Assembly (NCBI RefSeq): GCF_014873915.1
Contig: NZ_JADBEJ010000002.1
Location: forward strand, 146,635 to 210,634
DNA from: Amycolatopsis roodepoortensis
GTDB taxonomy: Bacteria > Actinomycetota > Actinomycetes > Mycobacteriales > Pseudonocardiaceae
Direction: 5' to 3'
Length of the DNA stretch: 64,000 nucleotides
This document shows, piece by piece, positions 42,809-55,422 of the stretch. Below the pieces are notes generated by a model that searched no databases, had not been told where the DNA came from, and saw only the letters and a program-made list of their open reading frames with translations. Numbering within the stretch: the stretch's first letter is position 1; every line of letters starts with the position of its first letter. The translations under genes and the position numbers were made by a program.

Positions 42809-43543
42809 TTGCGCACACAGCGTCCTGGCCGTCATGAACTCGGCCAGAACTTCCTCATCGACCGGAACATCATCGAAACCGTCGTGAAGCTCGTCGACGG
42901 CACGGACGGGCCGATCATCGAATTCGGCACGGGCGACGGTGCCTTGACCCTGCCGCTGGAACGGCTCGGCAGGCCACTGACCGGCATCGAGATCGACGAC
43001 CGCCGCGCCGCCCGGCTGGCGGGCCGCGCCGGGCCGTCCACGAAGATCGTCACCGCGGACTACCTGCGGTTCCCCCTGCCGCGGACACCACACGTACTGG
43101 TCGGCAATCTGCCGTTCCACCTGACCACCGCGACGCTGCGCCACGTCCTCGCCGCTCCCGGCTGGACGGACGCCGTCCTGCTCATGCAGTGGGAGGTGGC
43201 GCGCCGCCGGGCCGGGGTCGGCGGCGCGACCATGATGACCGCGCAGTGGTGGCCGTGGTTCGACTTCCGGCTGGCGGGCCGGGTGCCCGCCACGGCGTTC
43301 CGCCCGAGGCCCGGCGTCGACGGCGGTCTGCTCACCATGACCCGCCGCGAACGGCCACTCGTCGACGACGGGGATCGCCCGCGCTACCAGGACTTCGTGC
43401 GGCAGGTGTTCACCCGTCCCGGCAAGGGAATCGTGCCGAAACGGCTCACCGCACACCAGTGGGCTGAGGCGTTTCGGCTTCGGCGAGGAAATCCGGCTCG
43501 CGCACGCGGCGCTTCGCCGAACCGAACAGGACCCCGCCGATGA
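42809..43543 (+). CDS. erm: Erm-family 23S rRNA (adenine-N6) methyltransferase
   Basis: The protein begins LRTQRPGRHELGQNFLIDRN, the conserved Erm start. It continues with the SAM site IIEFGTGDGALTLPLERLG, the acidic IEIDDRRAARLAG, TADYLRF and catalytic motif IV VGNLPFHLTTATLRHVL. Erm enzymes methylate A2058 of 23S rRNA and give macrolide-lincosamide resistance; the start resembles actinomycete producer-type Erm proteins. TTG 42809 is chosen because GGAG lies six bases before it; a GTG at 42773 in the same frame lies within a hairpin. The last ~95 bp overlap the convergent EamA gene. Expression is probably attenuated by the leader peptide upstream. Confidence 0.85.
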   Translation: MRTQRPGRHELGQNFLIDRNIIETVVKLVDGTDGPIIEFGTGDGALTLPLERLGRPLTGIEIDDRRAARLAGRAGPSTKIVTADYLRFPLPRTPHVLVGNLPFHLTTATLRHVLAAPGWTDAVLLMQWEVARRRAGVGGATMMTAQWWPWFDFRLAGRVPATAFRPRPGVDGGLLTMTRRERPLVDDGDRPRYQDFVRQVFTRPGKGIVPKRLTAHQWAEAFRLRRGNPARARGASPNRTGPRR

Positions 43544-44369
43544 CCACGGCCGCTGCGATGATCTCCACCAGCGAGGGGCGTTCGTCGAGGACCAGGAACG
43601 CCATCGACAGCCCGACCACCGGCACCAGCAGCGAGAACGGCGCGACCACGCCCGCCGGGTTGCGGCGCATCAGCGACGTCCAGATCCCGGAGCCGACGAT
43701 CGTGCCGAACAGCACGACGTAGGCGAGGCCGCCGAGGCCGATCAGCCCGGTGGTGGTGCCGAGCGTGCTCAGGGAGTGCCCGATCTCGGCGGGACCCTCC
43801 ATGACCAGCGACAGCGCGAACATCGGCAGCGGTGGCACCACGGACATCCAGAGGACGAAATTCAGCGGGTTGTCCGGAGCCGCCTGCCGGGTGCTCAGGT
43901 TGCCGAACGCCCAGCTCAGCGCGCCGAGCAGGGTCAGGATCACCGGCAGCAGGGCGGCGTTCCCGGCCTGCTGCCAGGCGATCGTCGCCATCCCGGCGAC
44001 GGCGAGCAGGATGCCGGTGAGCTGCCGTCCGGACACGCGTTCGCGCAGGAAGACGGCGCCGAGCAGGACAGTGAACGGCGCCGACGCCTGCAGCACGAGC
44101 GACGCGAGCCCGGTCGGCATGCCGGTGTCCATCGCGATGAAGAGGAACACGAACTGCCCGGTGCCGAAGCCCAGCCCGTAGCCGAGCAGGTGGCGGATCT
44201 TCACCTTCGGCCACGGCACGAACAGGATCGTCGGGATGGCGATGACCGCGAAACGCAGCCCGCCGGCGAAGACGGGCGGGAACTGGCCGAGGGTGGCGTG
44301 GATGGCGAGGAAGTTGCAGCCCCAGAGGACGGCGACGAACAGGGCGAGCAGGCGATCGCGGGCGGGCAT
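43446..44369 (-). CDS. EamA-family (DMT) transporter
   Basis: The 307-residue membrane protein has ten hydrophobic segments in two repeats, starting LLALFVAVLWGCNFLAIHAT; the second repeat begins near ILTLLGALSWAFGNLSTRQA. This is the EamA exporter layout, whose members move amino acids or metabolites. It is divergent from a LysR regulator gene (87 bp apart), the usual arrangement for a regulated exporter. Its 3' end overlaps the erm gene by 98 bp. Confidence 0.88.
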   Translation of the reverse strand: MPARDRLLALFVAVLWGCNFLAIHATLGQFPPVFAGGLRFAVIAIPTILFVPWPKVKIRHLLGYGLGFGTGQFVFLFIAMDTGMPTGLASLVLQASAPFTVLLGAVFLRERVSGRQLTGILLAVAGMATIAWQQAGNAALLPVILTLLGALSWAFGNLSTRQAAPDNPLNFVLWMSVVPPLPMFALSLVMEGPAEIGHSLSTLGTTTGLIGLGGLAYVVLFGTIVGSGIWTSLMRRNPAGVVAPFSLLVPVVGLSMAFLVLDERPSLVEIIAAAVVIGGVLFGSAKRRVREPDFLAEAETPQPTGVR

Positions 44370-44456
44370 GTCTTCACTCTTACGTGGCGCGACCCTTTAG
44401 GACCAGCGAGAATATTTGCAGCGATCGTTCAGTTCGGCTTCACATATGCTGACGGT

Positions 44457-45416
44457 ATGGACATCGGCCGGTTGCGGACCCTGCGGGAATTCGCCGATCG
44501 CGGCAGCGTGACGGCGGCCGCGAAGGCGTTGCACTGCACGCCGTCCGCGGTTTCCCAGCAGTTGCGCGCCTTGCAGAGTGACGTCGGTCTCGCGCTGACC
44601 GAGCCTGCCGGCCGAGGCCTGCGGCTGACCGACGCGGGCCGTGCGCTGGTCGCCCGCGCGGACGACGTCCTCGCCGCCCTCGAACGCGCGGAGTCCGAAT
44701 TGGACACTTATCGCAGCGCCCCGCGCGGCAGCGTCCGGGTGGCGATCTTCCAGTCGGCCGGGCTGATGCTGCTGCCCGGGCTGCTGCACCGGACGGCGGA
44801 GTTCGACGGGCTGGACGTCATCGTGCGCGACGTCGACATGACCCCGCCGGAGGTCCCGGGGCTCGTCGCGGACTACGACATCGTGGTGGCGCACCGGGAC
44901 GAGCACGCGCCGTCGCTCGGCTCGGACCGGCTGGAGACGCGGCATCTGCTGCGTGAACCGCTCGACGTCGCGCTCCCCGCCGGGCACCGGCTGGCCAAGC
45001 GGCGCCGCATCGAGCTGGCCGAACTGGCCGACGAACGCTGGATCAGCGTCAACGCCGGATTCCCGGTGGACGACATCCTCCAGTCGCTGATCATCCGCAC
45101 CGGCGTGCGCCCGCAGGTCGTCCAGCGCATCAACGATTTCCGCATCACCGAACGGCTCGTCGCCGCCGGGCACGGGATCGCGCTGCTGCCCCGGTACACA
45201 ATGGACACTCGACGCGGCAGTGGCCTCGTCGGCCGCCCGCTCGCCGGGATCAAGGCGGCGCGGCACGTGGAAGCGGTCTACCGGCTCGGGGCGGCTTCCC
45301 GGCCGGCGGTGGCGAAGGTGCTCGACGCGCTCGCCGAAGAGGTCGGAGCGCTCACGGGCGAGCGTGACTCTTCAGGTGGTCCAGCGCGATCTCGAGCGCG
45401 TCGGCGATCGGCGTGA
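44457..45416 (+). CDS. LysR-family transcriptional regulator
   Basis: The 319-residue protein has the LysR helix-turn-helix (MDIGRLRTLREFADRGSVTA, AKALHCTPSAVSQQLRALQ, GRGLRLTDAGRAL) and a substrate-binding domain (VRVAIFQSAGLMLLPGLLHR; GIALLPRYTMDTRRGSGLVG). It probably controls the divergent EamA exporter. The ATG at 44457 puts the helix-turn-helix at the usual place; the long frame before it is an artefact on the antisense of the transporter. Its 3' end overlaps the TetR gene by 65 bp. Confidence 0.9.
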   Translation: MDIGRLRTLREFADRGSVTAAAKALHCTPSAVSQQLRALQSDVGLALTEPAGRGLRLTDAGRALVARADDVLAALERAESELDTYRSAPRGSVRVAIFQSAGLMLLPGLLHRTAEFDGLDVIVRDVDMTPPEVPGLVADYDIVVAHRDEHAPSLGSDRLETRHLLREPLDVALPAGHRLAKRRRIELAELADERWISVNAGFPVDDILQSLIIRTGVRPQVVQRINDFRITERLVAAGHGIALLPRYTMDTRRGSGLVGRPLAGIKAARHVEAVYRLGAASRPAVAKVLDALAEEVGALTGERDSSGGPARSRARRRSA

Positions 45417-45957
45417 CGTCGTGGCGCAGGTGGGCCATCAGCAGGCCGCCCTGGACGCAGCTCATCGCCGCTTGCGCGAGCCTGGCCGGGTCGGCGTCTT
45501 CGGCGAGTTTTCCCTGTTCCCGCAACGACTCCAGTCCGCGCTGGAGATGTGACTCCCATTCGCGGTAAGCCTTGTCCAGCAGTGGCGCCATCTTCGGGTC
45601 GTCGCCGAGTTCGCCGGTGAGGTTGCCCAGCGGGCAGGCGATCGGGCCCTTGGGCGTGGTCTGGATGGCCAGGATCTCGCTCGCCCACTGGTCGAAATCG
45701 GCCCAGTCGTGCAGCTCGAAGATGGTCGGCTGGTTGCCGAGGATGTTTTCGAGGAAGCGGGCGATGACCGCTTCGACGAGCTGATCCTTGTTCTTGAAGT
45801 AGTGGTACATCTGCGATTTCCCGGCGCCGCTCGCCGCGAGCACCTTGTCCACGCTCGTCCCGGCGACGCCGTTGACGTACATCAGCTCGGCCGCCGCGTC
45901 GACGATCGCGTCCCTCGTCATCCGCCCCTGCGGGGTCTTCGCCGGTTGACCACTCAT
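45352..45957 (-). CDS. TetR-family regulator divergent from a thiol peroxidase-like gene
   Basis: The 201-residue protein has a TetR DNA-binding domain (RDAIVDAAAELMYVNGVAG, TSVDKVLAASGAGKSQMYHY, FKNKDQLVEAVIARFL). Its ligand domain contains PLGNLTGELGDDPKMAPLLD, similar to the TetR_C_16/YcdC-like type. The start at 45957 lies inside an operator-like palindrome, so the regulator should repress itself as well as the divergent gene. Confidence 0.9.
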   Translation of the reverse strand: MSGQPAKTPQGRMTRDAIVDAAAELMYVNGVAGTSVDKVLAASGAGKSQMYHYFKNKDQLVEAVIARFLENILGNQPTIFELHDWADFDQWASEILAIQTTPKGPIACPLGNLTGELGDDPKMAPLLDKAYREWESHLQRGLESLREQGKLAEDADPARLAQAAMSCVQGGLLMAHLRHDVTPIADALEIALDHLKSHARP

Positions 45958-45999
45958 GTACCGGATAGTACAGTCGACTGCACTGTACCGATCAGTACA
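45957..45999. promoter_or_regulatory. Two TetR operator candidates TGTACCGnnnAGTACA
   Basis: TGTACCGGATAGTACA (45957-45972) and TGTACCGATCAGTACA (45984-45999) are near-perfect palindromes 27 bp apart. Their inner halves also form GTACAGT...ACTGTAC (45968-45988). They lie exactly between the divergent TetR and peroxiredoxin-like genes. The first overlaps the TetR start codon. Confidence 0.7.
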
Positions 46000-46015
46000 A
46001 CCGAAGGAGCTGACC

Positions 46016-46642
46016 ATGGGGGATCTCAACGCCGACCTCGCCGAGCTGCGGGAATCCGTCGCGAGCCACGTCCCTGCCGAGGTCGCCGAGGTACTCAAGG
46101 CCGACCGGGCGGCGTTCGTGGGGGTGGTCGCCGAGGCGGCCGCGAAGCCGGGAACGCCGATGCCGGACCTCGCGCTGCCGGACGCCGGAGGCGAGCGGGT
46201 CCGGGTCGCGGACGGGCCCGCGGTCGTGGTGTTCTACCGCGGTGCTTGGTGTCCGTACTGCAACCTCGCCTTGCGCACGTATCAGCAGGAATTGCTGCCG
46301 GAGCTGGAGAATCTTGGGGTGAAGCTGGTCGCGGTCAGCCCGCAGCTTCCGGACGGCTCATTGTCCACAAAGGATCTTGAGTTCGCCGTGCTGTCCGATG
46401 TGGACAACGAGCTCGGCCGCGCGCTCGGCATCACCTTCCGGCTGGCCCCGGAGACGAAGCCGGCTTTCGACACGCTCATCGGCGACGTCGAGAAGATCAA
46501 TGGGGCGGCGGAATGGGAGCTGCCCTATCCGACCGTCCTGGTCGTGGACGGAGAGGGTGTGATCCGGTACATCGACGTGCATCCGGACTACACCACGCGC
46601 ACCGATCCGGCCGACGTCCTGGCCGCCGTGAAGGCCCTGTAG
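46016..46642 (+). CDS. Peroxiredoxin-like (AhpC/TSA) protein
   Basis: The 208-residue protein has a thioredoxin fold with the active-site motif VVFYRGAWCPYCNLALRTYQ; both cysteines of CPYC are present. ELPYPTVLVVDGEGVIRYI is the usual C-terminal part. It is a peroxiredoxin-like family of unknown substrate, probably reducing peroxides or acting as a thiol oxidoreductase. AAGGAG precedes the ATG at 46016. It is probably under the divergent TetR repressor and induced by a small molecule. Confidence 0.85.
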   Translation: MGDLNADLAELRESVASHVPAEVAEVLKADRAAFVGVVAEAAAKPGTPMPDLALPDAGGERVRVADGPAVVVFYRGAWCPYCNLALRTYQQELLPELENLGVKLVAVSPQLPDGSLSTKDLEFAVLSDVDNELGRALGITFRLAPETKPAFDTLIGDVEKINGAAEWELPYPTVLVVDGEGVIRYIDVHPDYTTRTDPADVLAAVKAL

Positions 46643-46664
46643 CCGCCACGTCCCGCGGCCTTTA

Positions 46665-46688
46665 GGCGTAACTCACGTGAGTTACGCC
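46665..46688. repeat. 24-bp perfect palindrome, core of the 21-bp repeat
   Basis: GGCGTAACTCAC (46665-46676) is followed by its exact complement GTGAGTTACGCC (46677-46688). CGTGAGTTACGCC is the core of the units in the array at 12667-13355, here as a head-to-head dimer. It lies between convergent genes, just before a family A palindrome. Confidence 0.75.
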
Positions 46689-46698
46689 CCGGCGCACG

Positions 46699-46747
46699 CG
46701 TGAAGGCCCCCTTCCCTCGGCTCAGCCGAGGGAAGGGGGCCTTCACG
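46699..46747. terminator. Family A palindrome, copy 3 (49 bp)
   Basis: Same sequence as the copy at 26731 but the right arm ends two bases earlier, giving 24-bp arms around base 46723. It lies between the convergent peroxiredoxin-like gene and leuA. Confidence 0.78.
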
Positions 46748-46759
46748 GAACGCCGGAAA

Positions 46760-49127
<2,368 letters not shown>

Positions 49128-49128
49128 C

Positions 49129-49190
49129 GCGTTTCGTCCTCTGGATGCGGTCCTTGCGCGGGCAACCACCGCATCCAGAGGACTAAATGC
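49129..49190. repeat. Family B palindromic element, copy 2
   Basis: The outer stem GTCCTCTGGATGCGGT (49136-49151) pairs with ACCGCATCCAGAGGAC (49168-49183). The inner stem is TTGC/GCAA around GCGG. It lies between convergent genes. Its right end TTTAG (minus strand) supplies the TAG stop of the following gene. Confidence 0.8.
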
Positions 49191-49782
49191 GGTCGGGTGA
49201 GAGCCGTTCGTAGGCCTCGACCGCGGCCTTCGGGTCGTCCGCCTGGAACTTCACGACGCGGACGGTCTCGGTCGCGCCGAGCGGCCGGGTCACCGTGATC
49301 GGCTCGCGCAGTTCGGCGATCAGGTTCGTCTCGTAGAAGTTGTCGTGACTGAGCCAGGTTCCGTCGCGGAACTTCTGTGCCTTGAGCGGATCGTGGCTCT
49401 CCTTCACATGCCGCAGCGCGACGACGTTCTCCCGAGGGATCCGCACGTCGTAAAACGAGCTGTAGCGCACCCGCACCTCACGCGACGAGATCACGTGCGG
49501 CCGGACGACGGTGCCGGCGTAGACCCCGAACACCAGCAGCGCCGAGTACACGCCGAGGGCGAGCAGCAGGAGATCGACGACGAGGCCGAAGTCGATCAGC
49601 CAGAAGAGACCCGCTTCGACGGCGCTCACCACCGCGAGCACGATGAAGATCGACTTCCCGTTCGCGCCGTACGGCACCGCGACGGCGTCCCCGTCGACAC
49701 CGTCCTTCCGGCGCCTGACGTACAGCCAGAGTCCGGCCATCGTGCGGGATTCGTTGCGGAGAACACTGCGAACTGCCCCCAT
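49183..49782 (-). CDS. Conserved membrane protein with C-terminal soluble domain
   Basis: The 199-residue protein has two hydrophobic segments (FIVLAVVSAVEAGLFWLIDF and LLLLALGVYSALLVFGVYAG) followed by a soluble, beta-rich region (VRVRYSSFYDVRIPRENVVA, RVVKFQADDPKAAVEAYERL). The latter resembles PH-like membrane-protein domains, but I am not sure of a family. A second ATG 42 bp downstream (MAGLWLYV) is an alternative start. Its TAG stop is part of a family B element. Together with the upstream regulator it is transcribed away from the MFS exporter. Confidence 0.6.
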   Translation of the reverse strand: MGAVRSVLRNESRTMAGLWLYVRRRKDGVDGDAVAVPYGANGKSIFIVLAVVSAVEAGLFWLIDFGLVVDLLLLALGVYSALLVFGVYAGTVVRPHVISSREVRVRYSSFYDVRIPRENVVALRHVKESHDPLKAQKFRDGTWLSHDNFYETNLIAELREPITVTRPLGATETVRVVKFQADDPKAAVEAYERLSPDRI

Positions 49783-49791
49783 GACCCCAGG

Positions 49792-50631
49792 TTAGCGACC
49801 GAATTGGGTCAGGATCTTCAGCGCGTCGGCCGATCCCGGGTCCTTCGGCGTGTAGATCTCCAGCCGGTGGTCGGGGCTGTCGGGCTGCAGCCACACCTGA
49901 TAGTCGACGTTCACCGCGCCGACCGTGGGATGCCTCAGGTGCATGGGCCCGACGGTGCAGTCGGCGACATCGCCGGTCGCCCACAGCGCCGCGAATTCGT
50001 CGCTGCGCATCGAAAGTTCGCCGATGAGCCCGGCAAGGCGCGCGTCGGTGGGATACCGGCCCGCGGTCAACCGCAGATAGGCGACGTGGATCGGCGCGAG
50101 TTCGCCCCGGTTCCGGTGCAGCTCGCGGGTCAGCGGATCGAGGAAGAACATGCGCGGCAGCGAAGGTCGTCGTTCGGGATCCTTCGGCGCGTCGAAATCG
50201 AGGTGCTCGGCCATCAGTGTGTGCCCGGCATGATTCCACGCGAGCACGTCGCCGCGACGGCCGAAGACGAGGGCGGGCACGGCTTCGCCGAGGTTCTCCA
50301 GCAGCGCGAGGACCCGGGGGTGGGGATCTTCCGGTCCCGGGTCCGACAGCTTCGGGAGCGAAGTCTGCCGGGCGAGGTTGTGCAGATGGCCGGTCTCGAC
50401 GTCGTCGAGCCGGAGCGCGCGGGCGAGCGCGTCGAGCACCTGCCGTGAAGCGGTTTCGGCCAGTCCCTGCTCCAACCGCGTGTAGTACCCGGCGCTCACA
50501 CCGGCGAGCTGAGCGAGTTCCTCGCGACGCAGACCGGGCACGCGGCGCGAAGTGCCGTACGTCCGCAGGCCGATCTCGGCGGGGGTCACCCGGTCACGAC
50601 GGCTCTTGAGGTACACGCCGAGGCTTTCCAT
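49792..50631 (-). CDS. XRE-family regulator with MmyB-like ligand domain
   Basis: The 279-residue protein has an N-terminal helix-turn-helix (LGVYLKSRRDRVTPAEIGLR, VPGLRREELAQLAGVSAGYY, TRLEQGLA) and a PAS-like MmyB C-terminal domain (ALVFGRRGDVLAWNHAGHTL, PRMFFLDPLTRELHRNRGEL). This type is abundant in actinobacteria and often sits next to an SDR or transporter gene it controls. It is divergent from a drug-exporter-type MFS gene. GGAG precedes the ATG at 50631. Confidence 0.88.
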   Translation of the reverse strand: MESLGVYLKSRRDRVTPAEIGLRTYGTSRRVPGLRREELAQLAGVSAGYYTRLEQGLAETASRQVLDALARALRLDDVETGHLHNLARQTSLPKLSDPGPEDPHPRVLALLENLGEAVPALVFGRRGDVLAWNHAGHTLMAEHLDFDAPKDPERRPSLPRMFFLDPLTRELHRNRGELAPIHVAYLRLTAGRYPTDARLAGLIGELSMRSDEFAALWATGDVADCTVGPMHLRHPTVGAVNVDYQVWLQPDSPDHRLEIYTPKDPGSADALKILTQFGR

Positions 50632-50664
50632 GACTCCGAGCCTAAGTACTTCGCCCACCTCGTG

Positions 50665-50686
50665 GGTGTACCCGCGAGGTGTACCC
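50665..50686. promoter_or_regulatory. Direct repeat GGTGTACCC between regulator and MFS genes
   Basis: GGTGTACCC occurs at 50665-50673 and 50678-50686, 13 bp apart; each is nearly self-complementary (GGGTGTACCC). It lies in the 103-bp divergent promoter region of the XRE/MmyB regulator and the MFS exporter and may bind the regulator. Confidence 0.5.
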
Positions 50687-50734
50687 ATGGCATAGGGATG
50701 GTTGTCCCTGCGCCGGCGGCACATCGTCGAAGGC

Positions 50735-52195
50735 ATGACACGACAGCACTCCCGGGCCTGGTTCGGCCTGCTGGTGATCCTCTGCCCGGTGTTCCTGGTC
50801 TCCATGGACGGATCGATCCTGTTCCTGGCGATGCCCGAGATCAGCCAGGCGCTGACCCCCACGGCCGATCAGGCGCTGTGGATCCTCGACGTCTACGGCT
50901 TCGCCGTCGGCTCGCTGCTGATCGCGTTCGGCAACATCGGTGACCGGTACGGACGCCTGAAGCTGCTGATGATCGGCGCCGCCGTGTTCGGCGCCGGTTC
51001 GGCGGGCGCCGCGTTCGCACCCAGCCCGGAACTGCTCATCGCGTTCCGCGCCCTGATGGGGCTGGCGGGAGCGACCCTTCTGCCGTCCGCGCTCGCGGTG
51101 CTGAGCGAGCTCTTCCCCGACGCGCGACGCCGGGCGCGGGCCATCGGGATCTTCGCGGCCGCGTTCGCCGCCGGTTTCGCGGTCGGCCCGGTCGTCGGCG
51201 GTGTCCTGTTGGAACGATTCCCGTGGGGTTCGGTCTTCCTGGTCAACCTGCCGGTGATCGCGGTGTTCCTGGCGCTCGCGCCGGTCCTGCTGCGGGAGGT
51301 CCGGGCCGCCGGGAAGGGGCGCGTCGACGCGTTGAGCGTCGTGCTCTCCGCGGCCGGCCTGCTGCTCGCGATCTACGGGATCAAGCACGCGGCCGCCGAC
51401 GGCCTGTCCGTCACCGCGGTCTCCGCGGCGATCGCCGGTGCCGGGCTGCTGGTGTGGTTCGCCCGGCGTCAGCGTGGTCTGGAGTACCCGCTGATCGAGT
51501 TCTCCCTGTTCCGCGACCGCGTCTTCACGATCGCGATCGTCACCGGGCTGCTGCCCTTGGCGGCGTGGTCGGCCTCCGCGTACCTGTCGGGGATCCTCCT
51601 GCAGTCCGTGCTCGGCCTGCCGGTCCTGCACGCGGCGCTGCTGGCGCTGCCGGGCGCGGCCGTGCTCACGATCATGTGCGTCGTCACGCCCGCGCTGGTC
51701 GACCGGATCGGCGCCCGCGCGGCGCTGATCGTCTGCCATTTCTCCATCGCCGCCGGGTTGGCGCTGCTGCTCATGACCGGGGTCGCGGGTGGGGTGGGCT
51801 GGTACGTCGCGTCGACGGTGGTCGCCGGTGTCGGCTACGGCATCTCGTTCAGCGTGGTGGCGGACACGGCCGTCGGCGCGGTGCCCGCCGAGCGCGCGGG
51901 AGCGGCGGGCGCGATCGCCGAGACGAGCAACGAGATCGGCAACGCGCTGGGGATCGCCCTCATGGGCTCGCTCGCCGCGCTGGTGTTCCGCCTGGCCGGA
52001 CCGGATCTCGCGCCCACCCTCGGCGAAACCCTCGATATCGCGCCCACGGCCGCCCATGACGCGAAGGAGGCCTTCGTGGCGGGCCTCCACACCGCCGTCA
52101 CCGTACTCAGCCTGCTGCACGTGGGGCTCGGGATCCTCGCCCTTCGCTGGCTCCCTCAGCCGGCGAAAGCGCTCGTGCCCCAGGCGTCGGCGTAG
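50735..52195 (+). CDS. MFS drug-exporter (DHA2 type, 14 helices)
   Basis: The 486-residue transporter has about 14 hydrophobic segments. Motif A GNIGDRYGRLKLLMIGAAVF and motif C-like GFAVGPVVGGVLLERFPWGSV are clear, as is the DHA2 N-terminal feature VSMDGSILFLAMPEI. It should be a proton-coupled exporter of drugs or antiseptics, of the QacA/SmvA kind. GAAGG precedes the ATG at 50735. It is probably controlled by the divergent XRE/MmyB regulator. Its 3' end overlaps the nitroreductase gene by 40 bp. Confidence 0.9.
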   Translation: MTRQHSRAWFGLLVILCPVFLVSMDGSILFLAMPEISQALTPTADQALWILDVYGFAVGSLLIAFGNIGDRYGRLKLLMIGAAVFGAGSAGAAFAPSPELLIAFRALMGLAGATLLPSALAVLSELFPDARRRARAIGIFAAAFAAGFAVGPVVGGVLLERFPWGSVFLVNLPVIAVFLALAPVLLREVRAAGKGRVDALSVVLSAAGLLLAIYGIKHAAADGLSVTAVSAAIAGAGLLVWFARRQRGLEYPLIEFSLFRDRVFTIAIVTGLLPLAAWSASAYLSGILLQSVLGLPVLHAALLALPGAAVLTIMCVVTPALVDRIGARAALIVCHFSIAAGLALLLMTGVAGGVGWYVASTVVAGVGYGISFSVVADTAVGAVPAERAGAAGAIAETSNEIGNALGIALMGSLAALVFRLAGPDLAPTLGETLDIAPTAAHDAKEAFVAGLHTAVTVLSLLHVGLGILALRWLPQPAKALVPQASA

Positions 52196-52752
52196 GCGAA
52201 TTCGGCCAGCGGGACCCGTTCGCGCGGCGCCTTCTCACGCTCGATGCGCCAGTCTTCTTCGAGCACGGAGGGGTCTGCGGGGTGACCGACCGCGATGGCG
52301 ACCTTCGGGACGACGTCGTCGGGGAGGCCGAAGAACTCCTTCGCCGCTTCGGCGGAGAAGCCCGCCATCTGGTGCGCGATCAGGCCGAGGTCGACGGCCT
52401 GGAGCACGAGGTTCTCACTCGCCAGCCCGAGCCCGTACTCGGCGTACGGGACGTCGCCCTTCTCGTTCGTGGTCACCATCACGCCGATCAGCAGCAGCCC
52501 GGCGCGATGGGCCCACGCGCGGTTGCCCGAGTTGAGCGTCGAGAGGATGCGGTCGAACGACGGCGTGCCCCGCAGGCCGACCAGGTAACGGGCGGGCTGG
52601 GTGTTGCCGAACGACGGCGCCCAGCGGGCCGCTTCGAGCAGCGCGCGGAGCTGGTCCTCGGTGACGATCGCTGACTCGTCGTAGGCGCGGGGACTCCACC
52701 TGGCTGCCATGATCGGCGCGATCGGGGCACTCGTTCGGGCGGGTTTGTGCAT
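52156..52752 (-). CDS. Nitroreductase-family flavoprotein
   Basis: The 198-residue protein has the nitroreductase fold: RWSPRAYDESAIVTEDQLRA, LLEAARWAPSFGNTQPARYL (FMN-binding), ENLVLQAVDLGLIAHQMAGF and VVPKVAIAVGHPA. It probably binds FMN and uses NAD(P)H; the substrate is unknown. The start is the ATG at 52752. It is convergent with the MFS exporter and transcribed away from ask. Confidence 0.88.
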   Translation of the reverse strand: MHKPARTSAPIAPIMAARWSPRAYDESAIVTEDQLRALLEAARWAPSFGNTQPARYLVGLRGTPSFDRILSTLNSGNRAWAHRAGLLLIGVMVTTNEKGDVPYAEYGLGLASENLVLQAVDLGLIAHQMAGFSAEAAKEFFGLPDDVVPKVAIAVGHPADPSVLEEDWRIEREKAPRERVPLAEFAYADAWGTSAFAG

Positions 52753-52980
52753 TGGCGGACCTTAACAAGGGGGTGCTCTCCGTCACTAAAGTGAAAGCCC
52801 TCCGACTATTTCTTTGGTGTTAAGGAAGATTTACTTCCGGGAGTCCTCGAAGTGGTGGTCAGGCCCACTTACGAGGGTGGCGAGCGTGCGCGACCCCGGT
52901 AGGCTTTCGCCCAAACATGGGACGCGGGGGCTCCTCGGTGCCCACCAGGAGCACGCCCGGCCCGTCGAGGAGGTTCGGGC

Positions 52981-55286
<2,306 letters not shown>

Positions 55287-55296
55287 CATCCGCTCG

Positions 55297-55349
55297 CGCG
55301 TGAAGGCCCCCTTCCCTCGGCTCAGCCGAGGGAAGGGGGCCTTCACGCG
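55297..55349. terminator. Family A palindrome, copy 4 (53 bp)
   Basis: Identical to 26731-26783 and 40421-40473. It begins 10 bp after the asd stop, and the next gene runs in the same direction, so it is probably the ask-asd terminator. Confidence 0.78.
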
Positions 55350-55422
55350 CTAATTGCGTTTGTCGGAGGCCGTCGGTCAGTGCATGCTCTGTGGCGACAA
55401 ACGTTTCCACGAAGGGAAAATC

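Noticed and set aside
52753..52980. Lysine riboswitch or attenuator before ask
   Set aside because: Short inverted repeats exist (for example GGAAG/CTTCC at 52824-52838 and GCTCCT/AGGAGC at 52930-52952), but no conserved riboswitch core and no Lys- or Thr-rich leader frame was seen.
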